Below the pieces are notes generated by a model, which was not told the origin of the DNA, did not search any database, and saw only the letters and a list, made by a program, of their open reading frames with translations. From positions 177,602,240 to 177,666,239 of the forward strand of contig CM043944.1 of NCBI GenBank assembly GCA_014529385.2: DNA of 64,000 nt. Reading direction: 5' to 3'. Positions 21,561-33,288 of the stretch are shown here, piece after piece. This DNA is from Adiantum capillus-veneris. Lineage: Eukaryota; Streptophyta; Polypodiopsida; Polypodiales; Pteridaceae. Positions within the stretch are counted from its first letter, which is position 1. The number at the start of each line of letters is the position of its first letter. The position numbers and the translations under genes are program-made.

Positions 21561-22284
21561 ATAACATAGGAATCTTGGTTTGAAGGTCAAGCAATTAGGT
21601 TCCAAATGCACATAATAATATATTTTCCACCCATATTAAAAGAAACTTAAATATGTTATTACCAAATTGACAAAGGTAACGTCCAAGAATTATATCTTTC
21701 CATCTTGTCAGATCTAAATCTTCATCAAGGCGACATGCATGTATACATCAACTTTCAAGCCATTCAAGAATACATGCACTTAGATTCCATAGTTTTGTTT
21801 TCAAAGTCTTTTAGGTTCTAAAACTCTTTCACATAAAGTATGTAATGACAAAATTCTTGAAGCAAACATTTGTGCCCAAGAAAAAGATCCCTCTCACATA
21901 TTTAAAGTCCATGAATTCTCTGATCCACACTTACAAGTTTTATTTTGACATCAAACATCAATTCTTTCATAGTTCCAAATAAATGCAACCTCGATATGAA
22001 TTGACAAAAAATGAATTTCTTTTACTATATGACCCAACATAGGCCCCAATCAAATAAAAAATGAGTCCCCAAAAATTTGGGTGCACTCTAGCAATACATC
22101 AGAGTCCCCTTACAATAGGATGCACTCCAATAGTACATCGAAGTCCCCTTAGAGTAGGGTGCACTCCATTCAAGTGTTCATAAAATTGACACACCTTAAA
22201 AAAAAAAAAAAAGACTATATCAAATTATACAAATGTTGAAAGATACACACTAGAATAAAAAAAGCATCTTATAGCCATATTTAT
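21561..22284. other. AT-rich segment, no gene
   Basis: Contains a 39-bp direct repeat (22082-22120 and 22121-22159, starting TGCACTC and containing AAGTCCCCTT or GAGTCCCCTT) and an A-run near 22198-22212. It lies downstream of the 22285-23060 exon and may include its 3' untranslated region: AATAAA on the minus strand overlaps the stop at about 22278-22284. Confidence 0.5.
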
Positions 22285-23060
22285 TCAATGCTTTCGTGTT
22301 GACAAGTACACACCAAGGACATAATTTGTCTCAGAATCACTATACTGATTTACAATTGTGTTGTATGTATAGACTCTCTTATCTCTTGCATACAACCATC
22401 CTACCAACCATGGAATTATGGTTCTCTGCAAGAAGTTTTGAAGTTGCTCGGAAGTTTGCCTCCACATCTTTGGAAATATAAGATATGTCCGTGGCATGTT
22501 CCACATCACCCTATATGGAGTGTCATCAAAAATTAAGGTATTGTTTGCATCCAAATCCTCAAATATCTTCCAAATATCACTCAGATTTTTGTGATAAACC
22601 CTTGTAAATCCTAACATGATATTTGGATTTTGGCAATTTTTGTTACTCATAAACACCTTGAACTTGGTATACTGCTCAGGAAAACACTTTTGTGTGATGC
22701 GTTGCACCCTTGTTAAGTTATAGCAACTCCATATCCATAGCTCAAAGTATTCAGCACAAAAATCCAAAAAACTTTGTGCGTTTGGTCGCACCACATGATA
22801 AACTTCATCTTTGTCCTCCACAAGTCGCATGTGTTGAGCCCAAGATGGCATAGAATCTCCATGTTTCATTTCAACTGTCTTGAGAAGTAACCCCTCTAGA
22901 TCCAAGATAAGTACTCTTTTGATGTCCTTGAAAGCAAGTGGTAGGTGATAAGGAGGTGATTCATTCCTTGAACAAGGTCTTGGAGGAGGTTGGATGGGTA
23001 ATTCAATAGTTTTCTTCAATTTATGCCAGCATATAGCCAATCCATTTTTCTGTAATGGTT
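22285..23060 (-). CDS. FCP1-like (HAD phosphatase) terminal exon, copy D
   Basis: Minus-strand exon. A branch/acceptor TTTAATTTCAG ends at 23061, so coding starts at 23060 with two bases completing a codon (phase 1), then runs open for about 258 codons to TGA at 22285, overlapping AATAAA. HAD motif I is RVLILDLEGLLL, with the nucleophile Asp but Glu in place of the second Asp of the FCP/SCP consensus DxDxT. ELWIWSCYN corresponds to the motif II region and NTLIFDDTPYR to the last motif with the Asp pair. Family members dephosphorylate proteins such as the RNA polymerase II tail; the missing acid/base Asp makes activity doubtful. It is paralogous to 28293-29491. Confidence 0.75.
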
Positions 23061-23399
23061 CTGAAATTAAAGAACAAGAACACTTAATGCAAACACAACA
23101 ATAGACATGAGTTTTACATTGTCTACCTAAGGTTTTATTAGATACCAAAATCCATCTAAGATCTACTCATTAATAGAAAGAAAGTCAAATTAAAATCCTG
23201 ACTCTTTTTTATGCTACACTCTCTCTTAGTCTCAATACCATGGAGTTCAACTAGACTTAAGTCAACTAATAACTACTACTTGTTGTTAAAGGTATGCTTG
23301 AAGTGTATAAGGCTTAACCAATGCTCTAGTGTAGAATGGGTATTTAGGTCTCAAGGTCTACCACTTATCCAAGCAAAGATCCATTTAGATATGGAAACC

Positions 23400-26300
23400 C
23401 AATTTTTCTTAATATAATGATATAGAGTGGACAAGTGGTGAATCCTGAGACCAAGCCACTCATGCTACTAGGGATAATAGGTTGGACAAGTGGTGGACCT
23501 TGAATGTAAACCCCCCCATGTACAAAGTATCAGGGGTTTTGGGTATTTCAACGGACTCTAGCATCTTGGAAACATGGTGGAGCTTACTTCTCTCCATGTT
23601 TCAATGGAGTCTATCTTGGATAAATGGTGGAGCATCATTCTCTCCATGTTTCAATGGATCCTACCTTGGACAAGTGGTGCACGTTTGTTTCTCTCTATGT
23701 TTGAACAGATTTAGCTTGGACAAGTGGTGGACCTTGGAACAAAATCCCCATGTAAAACATATCATGGACATTACAAGTGGTGAGAAAACATACCATTCAA
23801 TATATAACCTTATAGGTTGGAAAAGTGGTGGACCTTAACACCCAATTATTATTAATATAATGACATAGAGTGAACAAGTGGTGAATCTTGTGACCAAACC
23901 TACTAGGAAAAGTACGTTGGACAAGTGGTGGACCTTGAATGCAAACCCCCCATGTACAAAATATTACTCATGCTACTAGGAATAATTTGGTATTAAGGTC
24001 CATGTTTCAATGGAGCCTAGCTTGGAAAAGTGGTGGACCTTTGTTTCTCTCTATGTTTCAATAGAATTTGCTTGGACAAGTGGTGAACCTTGGAACAAAA
24101 CCCCCATGTAAAGCATGTCATGTGCATTACAAGTGGTGAGAAAAAATACCATTCAAGGTATAACCTTATACGCTGGACAAGTGGTGGACCTTAGCACCCA
24201 ATTCCTCTTATTATAATGACATATAGTGGAAAAGTGGTGAATTGTGAGACCAAACCTACTAGGGATAATAGGTTGGAGAAATGGTTGACTTTGAACGTAA
24301 ATCACCCATGTACAAAATATCATGGGTTTTGCGTATTTCAATGGAGCCTAGCATCTTGGAGACATGGTGGAACTTACTTCTCTCCATGTTTTAATGGAGC
24401 CTATCTAGGAGAAATGGTGGAGGTTCCTTCTCTCCATGTTTCAATGGAGCCTAGCTTGGACAAGTCGTGGACCTTTGCTTCTCTCTATGTTTGAATAGAG
24501 TTAGCTTGGACAAGTGGTGGACCTTTGCTTCTCTCTATGTTTGAATAGAGTTAGCTTGGACAAGTGGTGGACCTTGGAATGAAACCCCCGTGTAAAACAT
24601 CTCATGGGCATTTCAAGTGGCGAGAAAGGATACCATTTAAGATATAACCTTATAGGTTGGACAAGTGGTGGACCTTAACACAATATTATGACATAGAGTG
24701 TACAAGTGGTGAATCTTGAAACCAAACCACTCATGATACTAGGGATAATAGGTTAAACAAGTGGTGGGCCTTGAAATAAAACCCCCTAGAGTGTTTCAAT
24801 GGAGCCTAGCTTGGAAACATGGTAAAGCTTGCTTCTCTGCATGTTTCAATGCAGCCTATCTTGGATAAATGGTGCAGCATCATTCTCTCCATGTTTCAAT
24901 GGAGCCTAGCTTGGACAAGTGGTGGACCTTTGTTTCTCTCTATGTTTGAATAGAGTTATCTTGGAAAAGTGGTGGACCTTGGAACAAAAACCCTATGTAA
25001 AACATATCATGGGCATTACAAGTTGTGAGAAAAAATACCATTCAATATATAACCTTATAGGTTGGACAAGTGGTGGACCTTAACACCCAATTATTCTTAA
25101 TATAATGACATAGAGTGGATAAGTGGTGAAATTGGGACCAAACCTACTAGGGAAATAGGTTGGACAAGTGGTGGACCTTGAATGTAAACGCCCCATGTAC
25201 AAAATATCACTCATGCTACTAGAAATAATTTGGTATTAAGGTCCATGTTTCAATGCAGCTTAGCTTGGAAAAGTGGTGGACCTTTGTTTCTCTCTATGTT
25301 TCAATAGATTTATCTTGGACAAGTGGTGTACCTTGGAACAAAACCCCCATGTAAATCATGTCATGGGCATTACAAGTGGTGAGAAAAAATACCATTCAAG
25401 CTATAACATTATAGGTTGGACAAGTGGTGGACCTTAACACCTAATTCCTCTTAATATAATGACATAGAGTGGACAAGTGGTGAATCATGAGACCAAACCT
25501 ACTAGGGATAATAGGTTGGACAAGTGGTGAACCTTGAATGTAAACCCCCCATGTACAAAAAATTATGGGTATTGGGTATTTCAATGGAGCCTAGCAACTT
25601 GGAGACATGGTGGAGCTTATTTCTCTCCATGTTTCAATGGAGCCTATCTAGGAGAAACAGTGGAGGTTCCTTCTCTCTATGTTTCAATGATCCTAGCTTG
25701 GACAAGTGGTGGACCTTTCTTTCTCTATATGTTTTAATAGAGTTAGCTTGGACAAGTGGTGGACCTTGGAATGAAACCCCCATGTAAAACATATCATGGG
25801 CATTTCAAGTGGTGAGAAAGGATACTATTTAAAATATAACCTTATAGGCTGGACAAGTGGTGGACTTTAACACATATTTCTTCTTAATATAATGACATAG
25901 AGTGTACAAGTGGTGAATCTTGAGACCAAACCACTCTTGCTACTAGGGATAATAGGTTGGACAAGTGGTGGACCTTGAATGTAAACCCCTCATGTACAAA
26001 ATTATGGGTTTAGGGTATTTCAATGGAGCCTAGCTTGGAGACATGGTGGAGATTGCTTCTCTCAATGTTTCAATGGAACCTATCTTGGAGAAATGGTGGA
26101 TCATCCCTCTCTCCATGTTTCAATGGAGCCTATCTTGGACAAGTGGTGGAACTTTGCTTCTCTCTATGTTTTAATGGAGTTAGCTTGGACAAGTGGTGGG
26201 TCTTGGAACAAAACCCCTTTGTAAAACATAGCATGGACATTACTAGTGATGAGGAAAAATATCATTCAAGATATAACCTTATAGGTTGGAAAAGTGGTGA

Positions 26301-27370
26301 TGGACCTTGACAAGTGGTGAAGGATACCATTTAAGATATACCCTTATAGGTTGGACAAGTGGTGGACCTTAACACCCCGTTATTCTTAATATAATGACAT
26401 AGAGTGGATAAGTGGTGAATCTTAAGACCAAATCACTCATGCTACTAGGTATAATACGTTAGAGAAGTGGTAGACCTTGAATGTAAACACCCCATGTACA
26501 AAATATCATGGTTTTAGGGTGTTTCAATGGAGCCTAGAATCTCGGAGACATGGTAGATCTTGATTCTTTCCATGTTTGAATGGCACCTATCTTGGAAAAA
26601 TGATGGAGGTTACTTCTCTCCATACTTCAACGGAGCCTAGCTTTGACAAGTGGTGAACCTTTGCTTCTCTCTATGTTTGAATAGAGTTAGCTTGGACAAG
26701 TGGTGGACCTTTGCTTCTCTCTATGTTTGAATAGAGTTAGCTTGGACAAGTGGTGGACCTTGGAATGAAACCCCCGTGTAAAACATATCATGGGCATTTC
26801 AAGTGGTGAGAAAGGATACCATTTAAGATATAACCTTATAGGTTGGACAAGTGGTGGACCTTAATACATAGTTCTTCTTAATATAATGACATAGAGTGTA
26901 CAAGTGGTGTATCTTGAGACCAAACCACTCGTGCTACTAGGGATCCTAGCTTGGACAAGTGGTGGACCTTGGAAAAAAGTCCCCCTGTACAACATAGATG
27001 AGTTTTTTCATGTTTTAATGGAAGAGAGATTCGACAAATGGTGGAGCTTGCTTATCTCCATGTGGATTTTAGAACTAGCTTGGACAAGTGGTGGAGCTTT
27101 GCTTTTTTACTCTTCATAATACAATGATGTATAGGTTGGTTACATGGTGAATCTTAAGGCCAAACCTCCCATCTTACTAGAGATGATAGGTTGGACAAGT
27201 GGTCAACCTTCTATCATTTCTCCATGCCTATAATTAGACAATTAGTAGAACTAGCATCTTTCTATGTTGTCTAGAGCTGAGCTTGGACAAGTAGTGGACC
27301 TTGCTACTCTCTTCCCTTGGATTATTAGTTTGAAGACTCATTATATATACTTGCTTAGATCTATATAATT
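23400..27370 (+). repeat. Satellite block 2 with higher-order structure
   Basis: About 4 kb of the same 50-bp monomer family. A composite unit beginning GGTTGGACAAGTGGTGGACC followed by TTGAATGTAAACCCCCCATG recurs at about 23483, 23917, 24271, 24753, 25160, 25519, 25952 and 26458, a higher-order repeat of roughly 350-500 bp. It occupies the interval between the two FCP1-like exons. Confidence 0.9.
26943..27361 (+). repeat. Segmental duplicate of 21068-21490
   Basis: Both segments share the order: GGACAAGTGGTGGACC, a GGAAAAAAG stretch, CTCTTCATAATACAATGA, CTAGAGATGATAGGTTGGAC, TTCTATCATTTCTCCATG and TTTGAAGACTCA(G/T)TATATATACTT. Each copy lies 0.7-0.9 kb downstream (minus-strand sense) of the end of an FCP1-like exon. 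Confidence 0.75.
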
Positions 27371-28090
27371 ACTCATTAGTTAGGTTACAAGTGGGTATGT
27401 AATTTGTTAGCCTCAAGGGACTTTGAATATTGAATAGTAAGAAAGTCAAGTGCTGGTTTGAAGATCTTTTGCTTATCTAAACTAGACTCTAACTCAATAA
27501 TAAGTTTCATAAGTTCCACGAATTGTCCTATCTAGGCTCCAAAAGAGTCTTAATTGGTTTGTGCTAGATTATAACTTCCTTGATGGGGTAGAATCCTAGA
27601 AAAATGAGGCACTATAAGTTTTACCTTAGCTCAAATGGATTTTTCACTTAAACTCGACTGCAATTTGGCTATCTAGTCTTTGTCTCGATGGAGTTTAACA
27701 CTAGATACATAGTAGTGATATTTAAGCTTCATGTCTCTTCACTTGATCGAGATATGAGACCATACTTTCAAGGTCACCACTTGTCTTACCTAAAGACCAA
27801 TGTGAGACATGGGAGCAAGAAAGCCATCCGATATTGTTTTAAGGACTATTACATAGGCAATCAATAACTTAAGTAAAGCAAAAAGACTTGGATCTTTCAC
27901 AATTAATAACTTAAGTAAAGCCAAAAAGACTTGGATCTTTGACAGTTTTTTTCAAACTAAAAAAGCACAATCTCATGCTAACAAAACTATAAATCACAAT
28001 TGAAAGGTTTGAACAAGAAAAAGATCAACAATCTTAATAAGAAGGATACTTTTCATTTCATTTGATGATTACAAACTAAAATAAAGTCTC
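27371..28090. other. Non-satellite spacer, no gene
   Basis: AT-rich unique sequence. A direct repeat of about 33 bp with AATAACTTAAGTAAAGC occurs at 27863 and 27905. It may contain the 3' untranslated region of the exons at 28.1-29.5 kb. Confidence 0.4.
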
Positions 28091-28198
28091 TCAAGAAATT
28101 GATAAACAAAAAATGTAGGTGACTGCTTCATTATTTTGAGCAAAAATATCAAAATCTCTATTGATTGAGCTCCATCTAGTAGTATCCTTTGTAAGATC
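28090..28198 (-). CDS. Downstream exon candidate of the FCP1-like gene C
   Basis: On the minus strand a donor AAG|GTACTA follows the stop of the 28293-29491 exon, and a strong acceptor TTCCTTCTTGCAG ends at 28199. The following sequence is open for about 35 codons (DLTKDTTRWSSINRDF...) in one frame, but the upstream TAA precedes the junction, so it would be 3' untranslated unless the stop is recent. Confidence 0.4.
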
Positions 28199-28292
28199 CT
28201 GCAAGAAGGAATAAAAAGAAAGATTTGTTAGATACCATGCACATGAGTGTTCAAGCATGTGTATCAAGAATATATGACATGTCACTAGTACC

Positions 28293-29491
28293 TTAGGGTT
28301 GCTTTCTATCCAGCCTTAGAAGATTGTTCTCAGCTTTCACCTTATTTATATAAGCCTTTGCTGTGGTTGCCTTCAAAACTCCTTTTGTGTTACAACCCAA
28401 TTGCCTAGCTAAAGTGGTCAATTGTGACGCCTTCATGCTTTCAATGGGTGTACGCTCCTTTGCCAAGATCTCTTGTATTTGGGCTCTTCTCATTTCATTG
28501 CGGTGGCTTGTGTCACTTGCATCTTCAATGATAGTTTCATCTCTGTCACCTTTTGCAGGTGGTATTCTTCTTGTAAAGAACACCTTAGCTGACCAAACAT
28601 CATTTTTCTGCTTCCAATACTCCATGATTTGTTTGTATTCACTATCATTTGTCACTATAGGTTGTCCATAACGATTAGAAGCAATTAAATCACGCACATC
28701 CCTTCTCTCATCAAGCTGAATCAAGTATGGCAGTAGCTCCTCCAAGAGCATATTGTCAACCATCTTCTCAGCATCAAATTGTGGTGGAAAAATGCAATTG
28801 TTTGCTGGTGAAATACATCCCTTGTAAGGAGAGTCATCAATAAGCACTGTTCTTTGTGGATCACATTCAAACCCCATGGCAATTTTGGCTAGAGGCTTGA
28901 ACATTGCCTCAACGTTTGGATTGTCGGGTCTAAACAATTTTTGAGTTTGAGCGGTGTAGCAAACATCTTGCGACCAAATTGCAAAGAAAGGCAATGTATC
29001 CTCAGCTAAGTTGTTTAGTGCTGCAAGGATTTGATACACATTATTCCTAGTAGCTGTCGACCAAATTGCAACATTAAACCTTTGTAAAATAGTCTTCAAG
29101 AATTGGATGCAACCTGGCCTGAGTATAATATATCTTTTTGAATCCATTTGCACTGAGTTGTGGTGTGAGGATGGTTGAGGGGAACGTTTCAACAATAGAC
29201 CATTTAAATCCAATATAATTGTAAGCATGGATTTCTCAACATCTACGCTACATGACGTAGTACCAATTGGCAATAGCTCGTGAGTGGACTTTTCAGTCTC
29301 TTTTGATGTATGTTGCATTTTTGAAGCATCGATTTCTTGGTTCTCATTATTGGAAGCTTGCTCAAGTTGCACAACACTAGACTCTAGTATAGAAATATCA
29401 TCCATCTTGGGCACTTTAGAAACCATAGAATCTATGGATTCTATAGTTGTTGACTGAACCATAGGAGCATTATCCATCCCAGTTTGTGAAT
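28293..29491 (-). CDS. FCP1-like (HAD phosphatase) terminal exon, copy C
   Basis: Minus-strand exon with acceptor TTTTCTTAG ending at 29492, so coding enters at 29491 with two bases completing a codon (phase 1), and stays open for about 399 codons to TAA at 28293. An acidic/Ser-rich N-terminal part leads to HAD motif I TIILDLNGLLL (second Asp is Asn), NVAIWSTATRNN in the motif II region and TVLIDDSPYKG at the end of the core. The C-terminal about 50 residues (MKASQLTTLARQLGCN...) resemble a SAP-type helix-loop-helix, which would suit DNA or chromatin association; that is a resemblance only. Longer and better preserved than copy D. Confidence 0.8.
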
Positions 29492-29744
29492 CTAAGAAAA
29501 CACACACACAAATGGTATCTCAAAACCACTAGAATTTTATTCACCATATTTATATGTAGAACTCCTAGTAAGAAATTTATTTAAGGTAAAGTCGTTGTTA
29601 GAATCCTTGCAACCATTTTCAGCATTCGTACACCAAACACCACTTGTCTAAAATACAATCTACTAACTCAACATTTTCCATCCTACACTTTATTAAAGAT
29701 GAGTACTTAAAGTGAAAACTAAAAGCCACCCTTGTTGAGGAAAC

Positions 29745-29935
29745 ATGGATACAAGGTCCACCAAATGTCCAACCTAGACTACAAGAAAATAATTAGAGAT
29801 TTGGCTTAGATTTGGATTCAAAGGCCACCACTTATTCAAGTAAGATAACTCCACTTGTTTAAGACAGTAATGTTTGAAGCCCCACCACTTGTCCAACCTA
29901 GACATTGATTAAATTTTGGTAAGATTTATCACAAA
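29745..29935 (-). repeat. Scattered satellite monomers (reverse)
   Basis: Several copies of CCACCACTTGTCCAACCTAG-like monomers, the reverse complement of the block 2 core, between the SET and FCP1-like exons. Confidence 0.7.
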
Positions 29936-30133
29936 TCTAGAGTAGAATCAAGATTCTATGGCCAAGGTAGTCAAATATGTTAGACAACACACAAAGCATA
30001 AGAGCACTCTAGATTCTTGTTGAGCATAAACTAAACAATAATCAAATGTTATATTCACTTGAGATTTCATCCATGAAAAATGAAAATGATGCATGTACTT
30101 GAGATTTCCATCCATGTACAATACTTTACAATG

Positions 30134-30690
30134 TCAAGTAAAGTTATAGTCAGCAAACAACTCTTCTCCTGCTTCAACTTGACAAATAGTCTCAATGCAT
30201 ACATGGCCATATTCTTCTGACTTGATGTGTGAAGAGGTGCATTTATGCCAAGGTGGAAAATTTGGATCAAATGTATAGCGTACGTTGGGACAGACATTTG
30301 TACTGTGAGAACTATTTATATAGCCCGACACGTTTCCTTCTTCTACACAACCAATAATGTATGATTGATCTTCCTCTTCTTCTATGTTTGGATCCTCTAG
30401 AAGAGAATATTTATAAGCTCTTGGAAATATTTTGCATATCTTTTTCGAGTCTTGAAATCTATACTTATGCCCTCCATAGTTTAGAATAGTCAAACCACTT
30501 TCCAGGGTAGTATGCACAAATAGCCCATAACCAGCTCCTTCAATACATGAAAGTCGCACTTCAAAATCCACACCGTTAATATGGAAAATTACATCTTTGG
30601 GAATAGGAAAAGTTGGTGTCCCAAAAGGATCTTCATGCCAATCATAGTGTGAAATACATCTAGTTTTTATATCACTTAACTCCTTTGTGT
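30134..30690 (-). CDS. SET-domain terminal exon
   Basis: Minus-strand exon. The acceptor TTCTTCTTTTTGCAG ends at 30691; coding starts at 30690 with two bases completing a codon, then is open for about 185 codons to TGA at 30134. It shows a SET-like core: VRLSCIEGAGYGLFVHTTLESGLTILNYGG (N-SET Gly-rich strand), YINSSHSTNVCPNVRY (the N-x-x-N type S-adenosylmethionine/lysine region) and VEAGEELFADYNF, the classic end of the domain with the catalytic-site Tyr. SET proteins methylate lysines, often on histones. The post-SET Cys cluster is absent and the domain is short, so activity is uncertain. Confidence 0.75.
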
Positions 30691-30759
30691 CTGCAAAAAG
30701 AAGAAAATATTATGCATAAAATAATGACAATATCAAAGAAAGATATCATTATTTTATAG

Positions 30760-32770
30760 TCCAATAGGTCCATTGTATGGAAGACTTAGAGTGACTCTTA
30801 CATGGTGCCTCCAAGGTTTCCAAAAAATAAAATCATTGGAAAAAAAAGGCCACTGTGTCTCCAATCTATTGCCCATTTGAAGCATAGAGAGAACCAAGGT
30901 CCACCACTTGTCCAAGCTAGACATGGAGCATTGACACAAGATCCAACACTTATCCAAGAACCCTATAGTATATGTGGTAACATGGGATGCATTCATGCAA
31001 CAAAAGTAGTCTAGCCTCCTCATCCATCTCTTTTTTCTTGTAGCCTAGAGGGATTAGTTTCAAGGTCTATCACTAGTCAAAAACTATACATAGAACATTG
31101 ATACAAGGTTCCACCACATGTGAAACCTATCATCTCTAGTAGCATGGATGGTTTGATATCAAGGTTCATCGCGTGTCCTACCTATACTCTATTGTAGCAT
31201 ATAGATTCTGGTTTGGTGGTACTACACTTGTCCAAACTTGGCTTGTTGTTGATATCTGGAGGTAATCAAGGGTCCTCCACTTGTCCAAGTTAGGCATATA
31301 AAACAATTGCAAGGTCCACCATGTGTACAACATATGATTGATTATAGCATGCATGGTCTTATTTCATGGGCAACCATCTTCTCTCCAACATGTGTCCAAC
31401 CTCAGCTCCATTGAAGCATGGAGAGAAGCAAGGTCCACCACTTATCAAAGCTATTATTTTCTCCTAGTGCTTTCAAAACCCATAATACGTTGTACATGGG
31501 GGGGGGGGGGGATTCTTGTTTCAAGGTCCACCCCTTGGCTAAGATTGGATCCATTGAAACATAAAGAGAAGCAAGCTCTACCATTTGTCCAAGCTAGGAG
31601 CCATTGAAACATGAAAACCCCATAATATGTTGTATACGGGGGGTGTTTTTCAAGGTCTACCACTTGTCTAAGCTATGGTCCATTGGAACATGGAGAGAAG
31701 CAAAGCTCCACGACTTTTCTAAGATAGGATCCATTGAAACATGGAGAGAAGCAAGCTCCATTGTTTGTCTAAGCTAGGCTCCATTGGAACATGGAGAAAA
31801 CAAGCTCCACCACTTGCCTATTATTGCATAGAGAATCTGGTTTGAAGGTCCACCACTTGTCCAACCTTGCCTTCATGTATGGAGATAATCAAGAGTGCAA
31901 TGCTTCTCTAAGCTAGGGACATAAAAGAGTTTCAAGGTCCACTACATATACGATCTATGATGGGTTGTAGCATGGGAGGTTTCATTTTAAGGTTTACCAC
32001 TTCTCCAGCTCTGCTTGTCCAACTTCAGATCCATTGAAGAATGGAGAATAAAGGTGTACCAACTCTCCAAAATAGGCAAGACAATCTCTATAAAACCCAT
32101 GAATTGTTAATATATGCTATGCTGTGGAGTTTTGTTTTAAGTTCCACTCCTTATGCAAGCTACAATCCATTGAAGCATGGAACTAAGTAAGATATATCTC
32201 TAGTCCAAGATATGATCCATTGAAACATAGAGAGAATCAAGGTCCACCACTTGTCCAAGCTATGCATGGGTAATTGATATAAGGACCAGTACGTTTTCAC
32301 CTATACTATGCTCTTTCATGGATGGTTTCATATCCCACCAATTTTCCAACCTATTTAGTAGGTTGTATTATGGGGGTTTGGTTTCAAGGTACTTCACTTG
32401 TCTAAGGTGGGTTCCATTGAACCATGGAGAGAAACTATGTCTACCACTTGTCCGAAATATTCTCCTTTAAAACATAAAAACAAGGTCCACCACTTGTCCA
32501 AGCTAAAGTTTCTCTCCATTGAAGCATGGAGAGAAACAAGGTCTACCACCTGTCCAAAATATGCTCCATTGAAACATAAAAGCAAGGTCCACCACTTGTC
32601 CAAGCTAATATAACAAATGGGTGTTGGTTACAAGGTGTACCACTCTTGTCTAAACTAGTCTTCATGCAAGGTCTACCACATGTCCAAGCTATATGAGCTT
32701 GTTTTGAAGGTCTACCACACCTCTTGAAATTAGGATCCATGTAAGGTCCACGTTTTGTCAAGCTATGCAT
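30760..32770 (-). repeat. Satellite block 3 (reverse orientation)
   Basis: About 2 kb of CCACCACTTGTCCAAGCTAG-type monomers, reverse-complementary to blocks 1 and 2. It lies inside the inferred intron between the methyltransferase-like exon (ending 33289) and the SET exon (starting 30690). A G12 run interrupts a monomer at 31499-31510. Confidence 0.85.
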
Positions 32771-33288
32771 TTAATGAGTACTAAAACTAAGTAAATTGCA
32801 GTACTCAAATACCTTTCCAAGCTCATTAAGATTTTGGTCTCTAAGGCCGGCCACCACCACATGTATAATCTATTCTCTAATTGATTACTTATGCTAGTTC
32901 TCAAAGTCCAAACATAAGCTCCCTTCTAGCAAGGTTAGTTTAAATTTAGGCTCCAACACCTTTCTAAGCTAGGTTCAATTTATGAAGCATCACCATTTAA
33001 CCATGCTACGATCTAATGTATCATATCAAGGGGGTATTGATAAAAGGTCCAAAACTTATTGAGTTCAAGCTCTTAAGTAATTAAGTCTTTGTGAGTATTA
33101 AATGTTATAGTTTTAGTCTACAAATCCACCATTCAAAAACTCAAGTAAGTTACTATTTACATTCAAACCTTGAATGCTTGAGATAAAAAATACAAACTCA
33201 ATCAATACTATATAAAGCAAAATCTAACATTAAGAGTATCAAATCAGTAACAAGAAACACTAACATGCACAAGAAACTCAAAACATAC
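32771..33288. other. Intron-like non-satellite sequence
   Basis: AT-rich, without open frames. On the minus strand it begins with the splice donor GTATGT at 33288, so it is the 5' part of the inferred intron. Confidence 0.5.

Noticed and set aside
23482-26310. Frames of 60-120 codons within satellite blocks, for example 23482-23838, 26023-26310 and the reverse frames at 42.7-45.4 kb
   Set aside because: The 51-bp period of the monomer keeps a frame open by chance; monomer indels are not multiples of three and no start, splice or domain signals accompany them.
28363-28671. Plus-strand 102-codon frame opposite the FCP1-like exon
   Set aside because: Antisense shadow of a well-supported minus-strand coding exon with HAD motifs.
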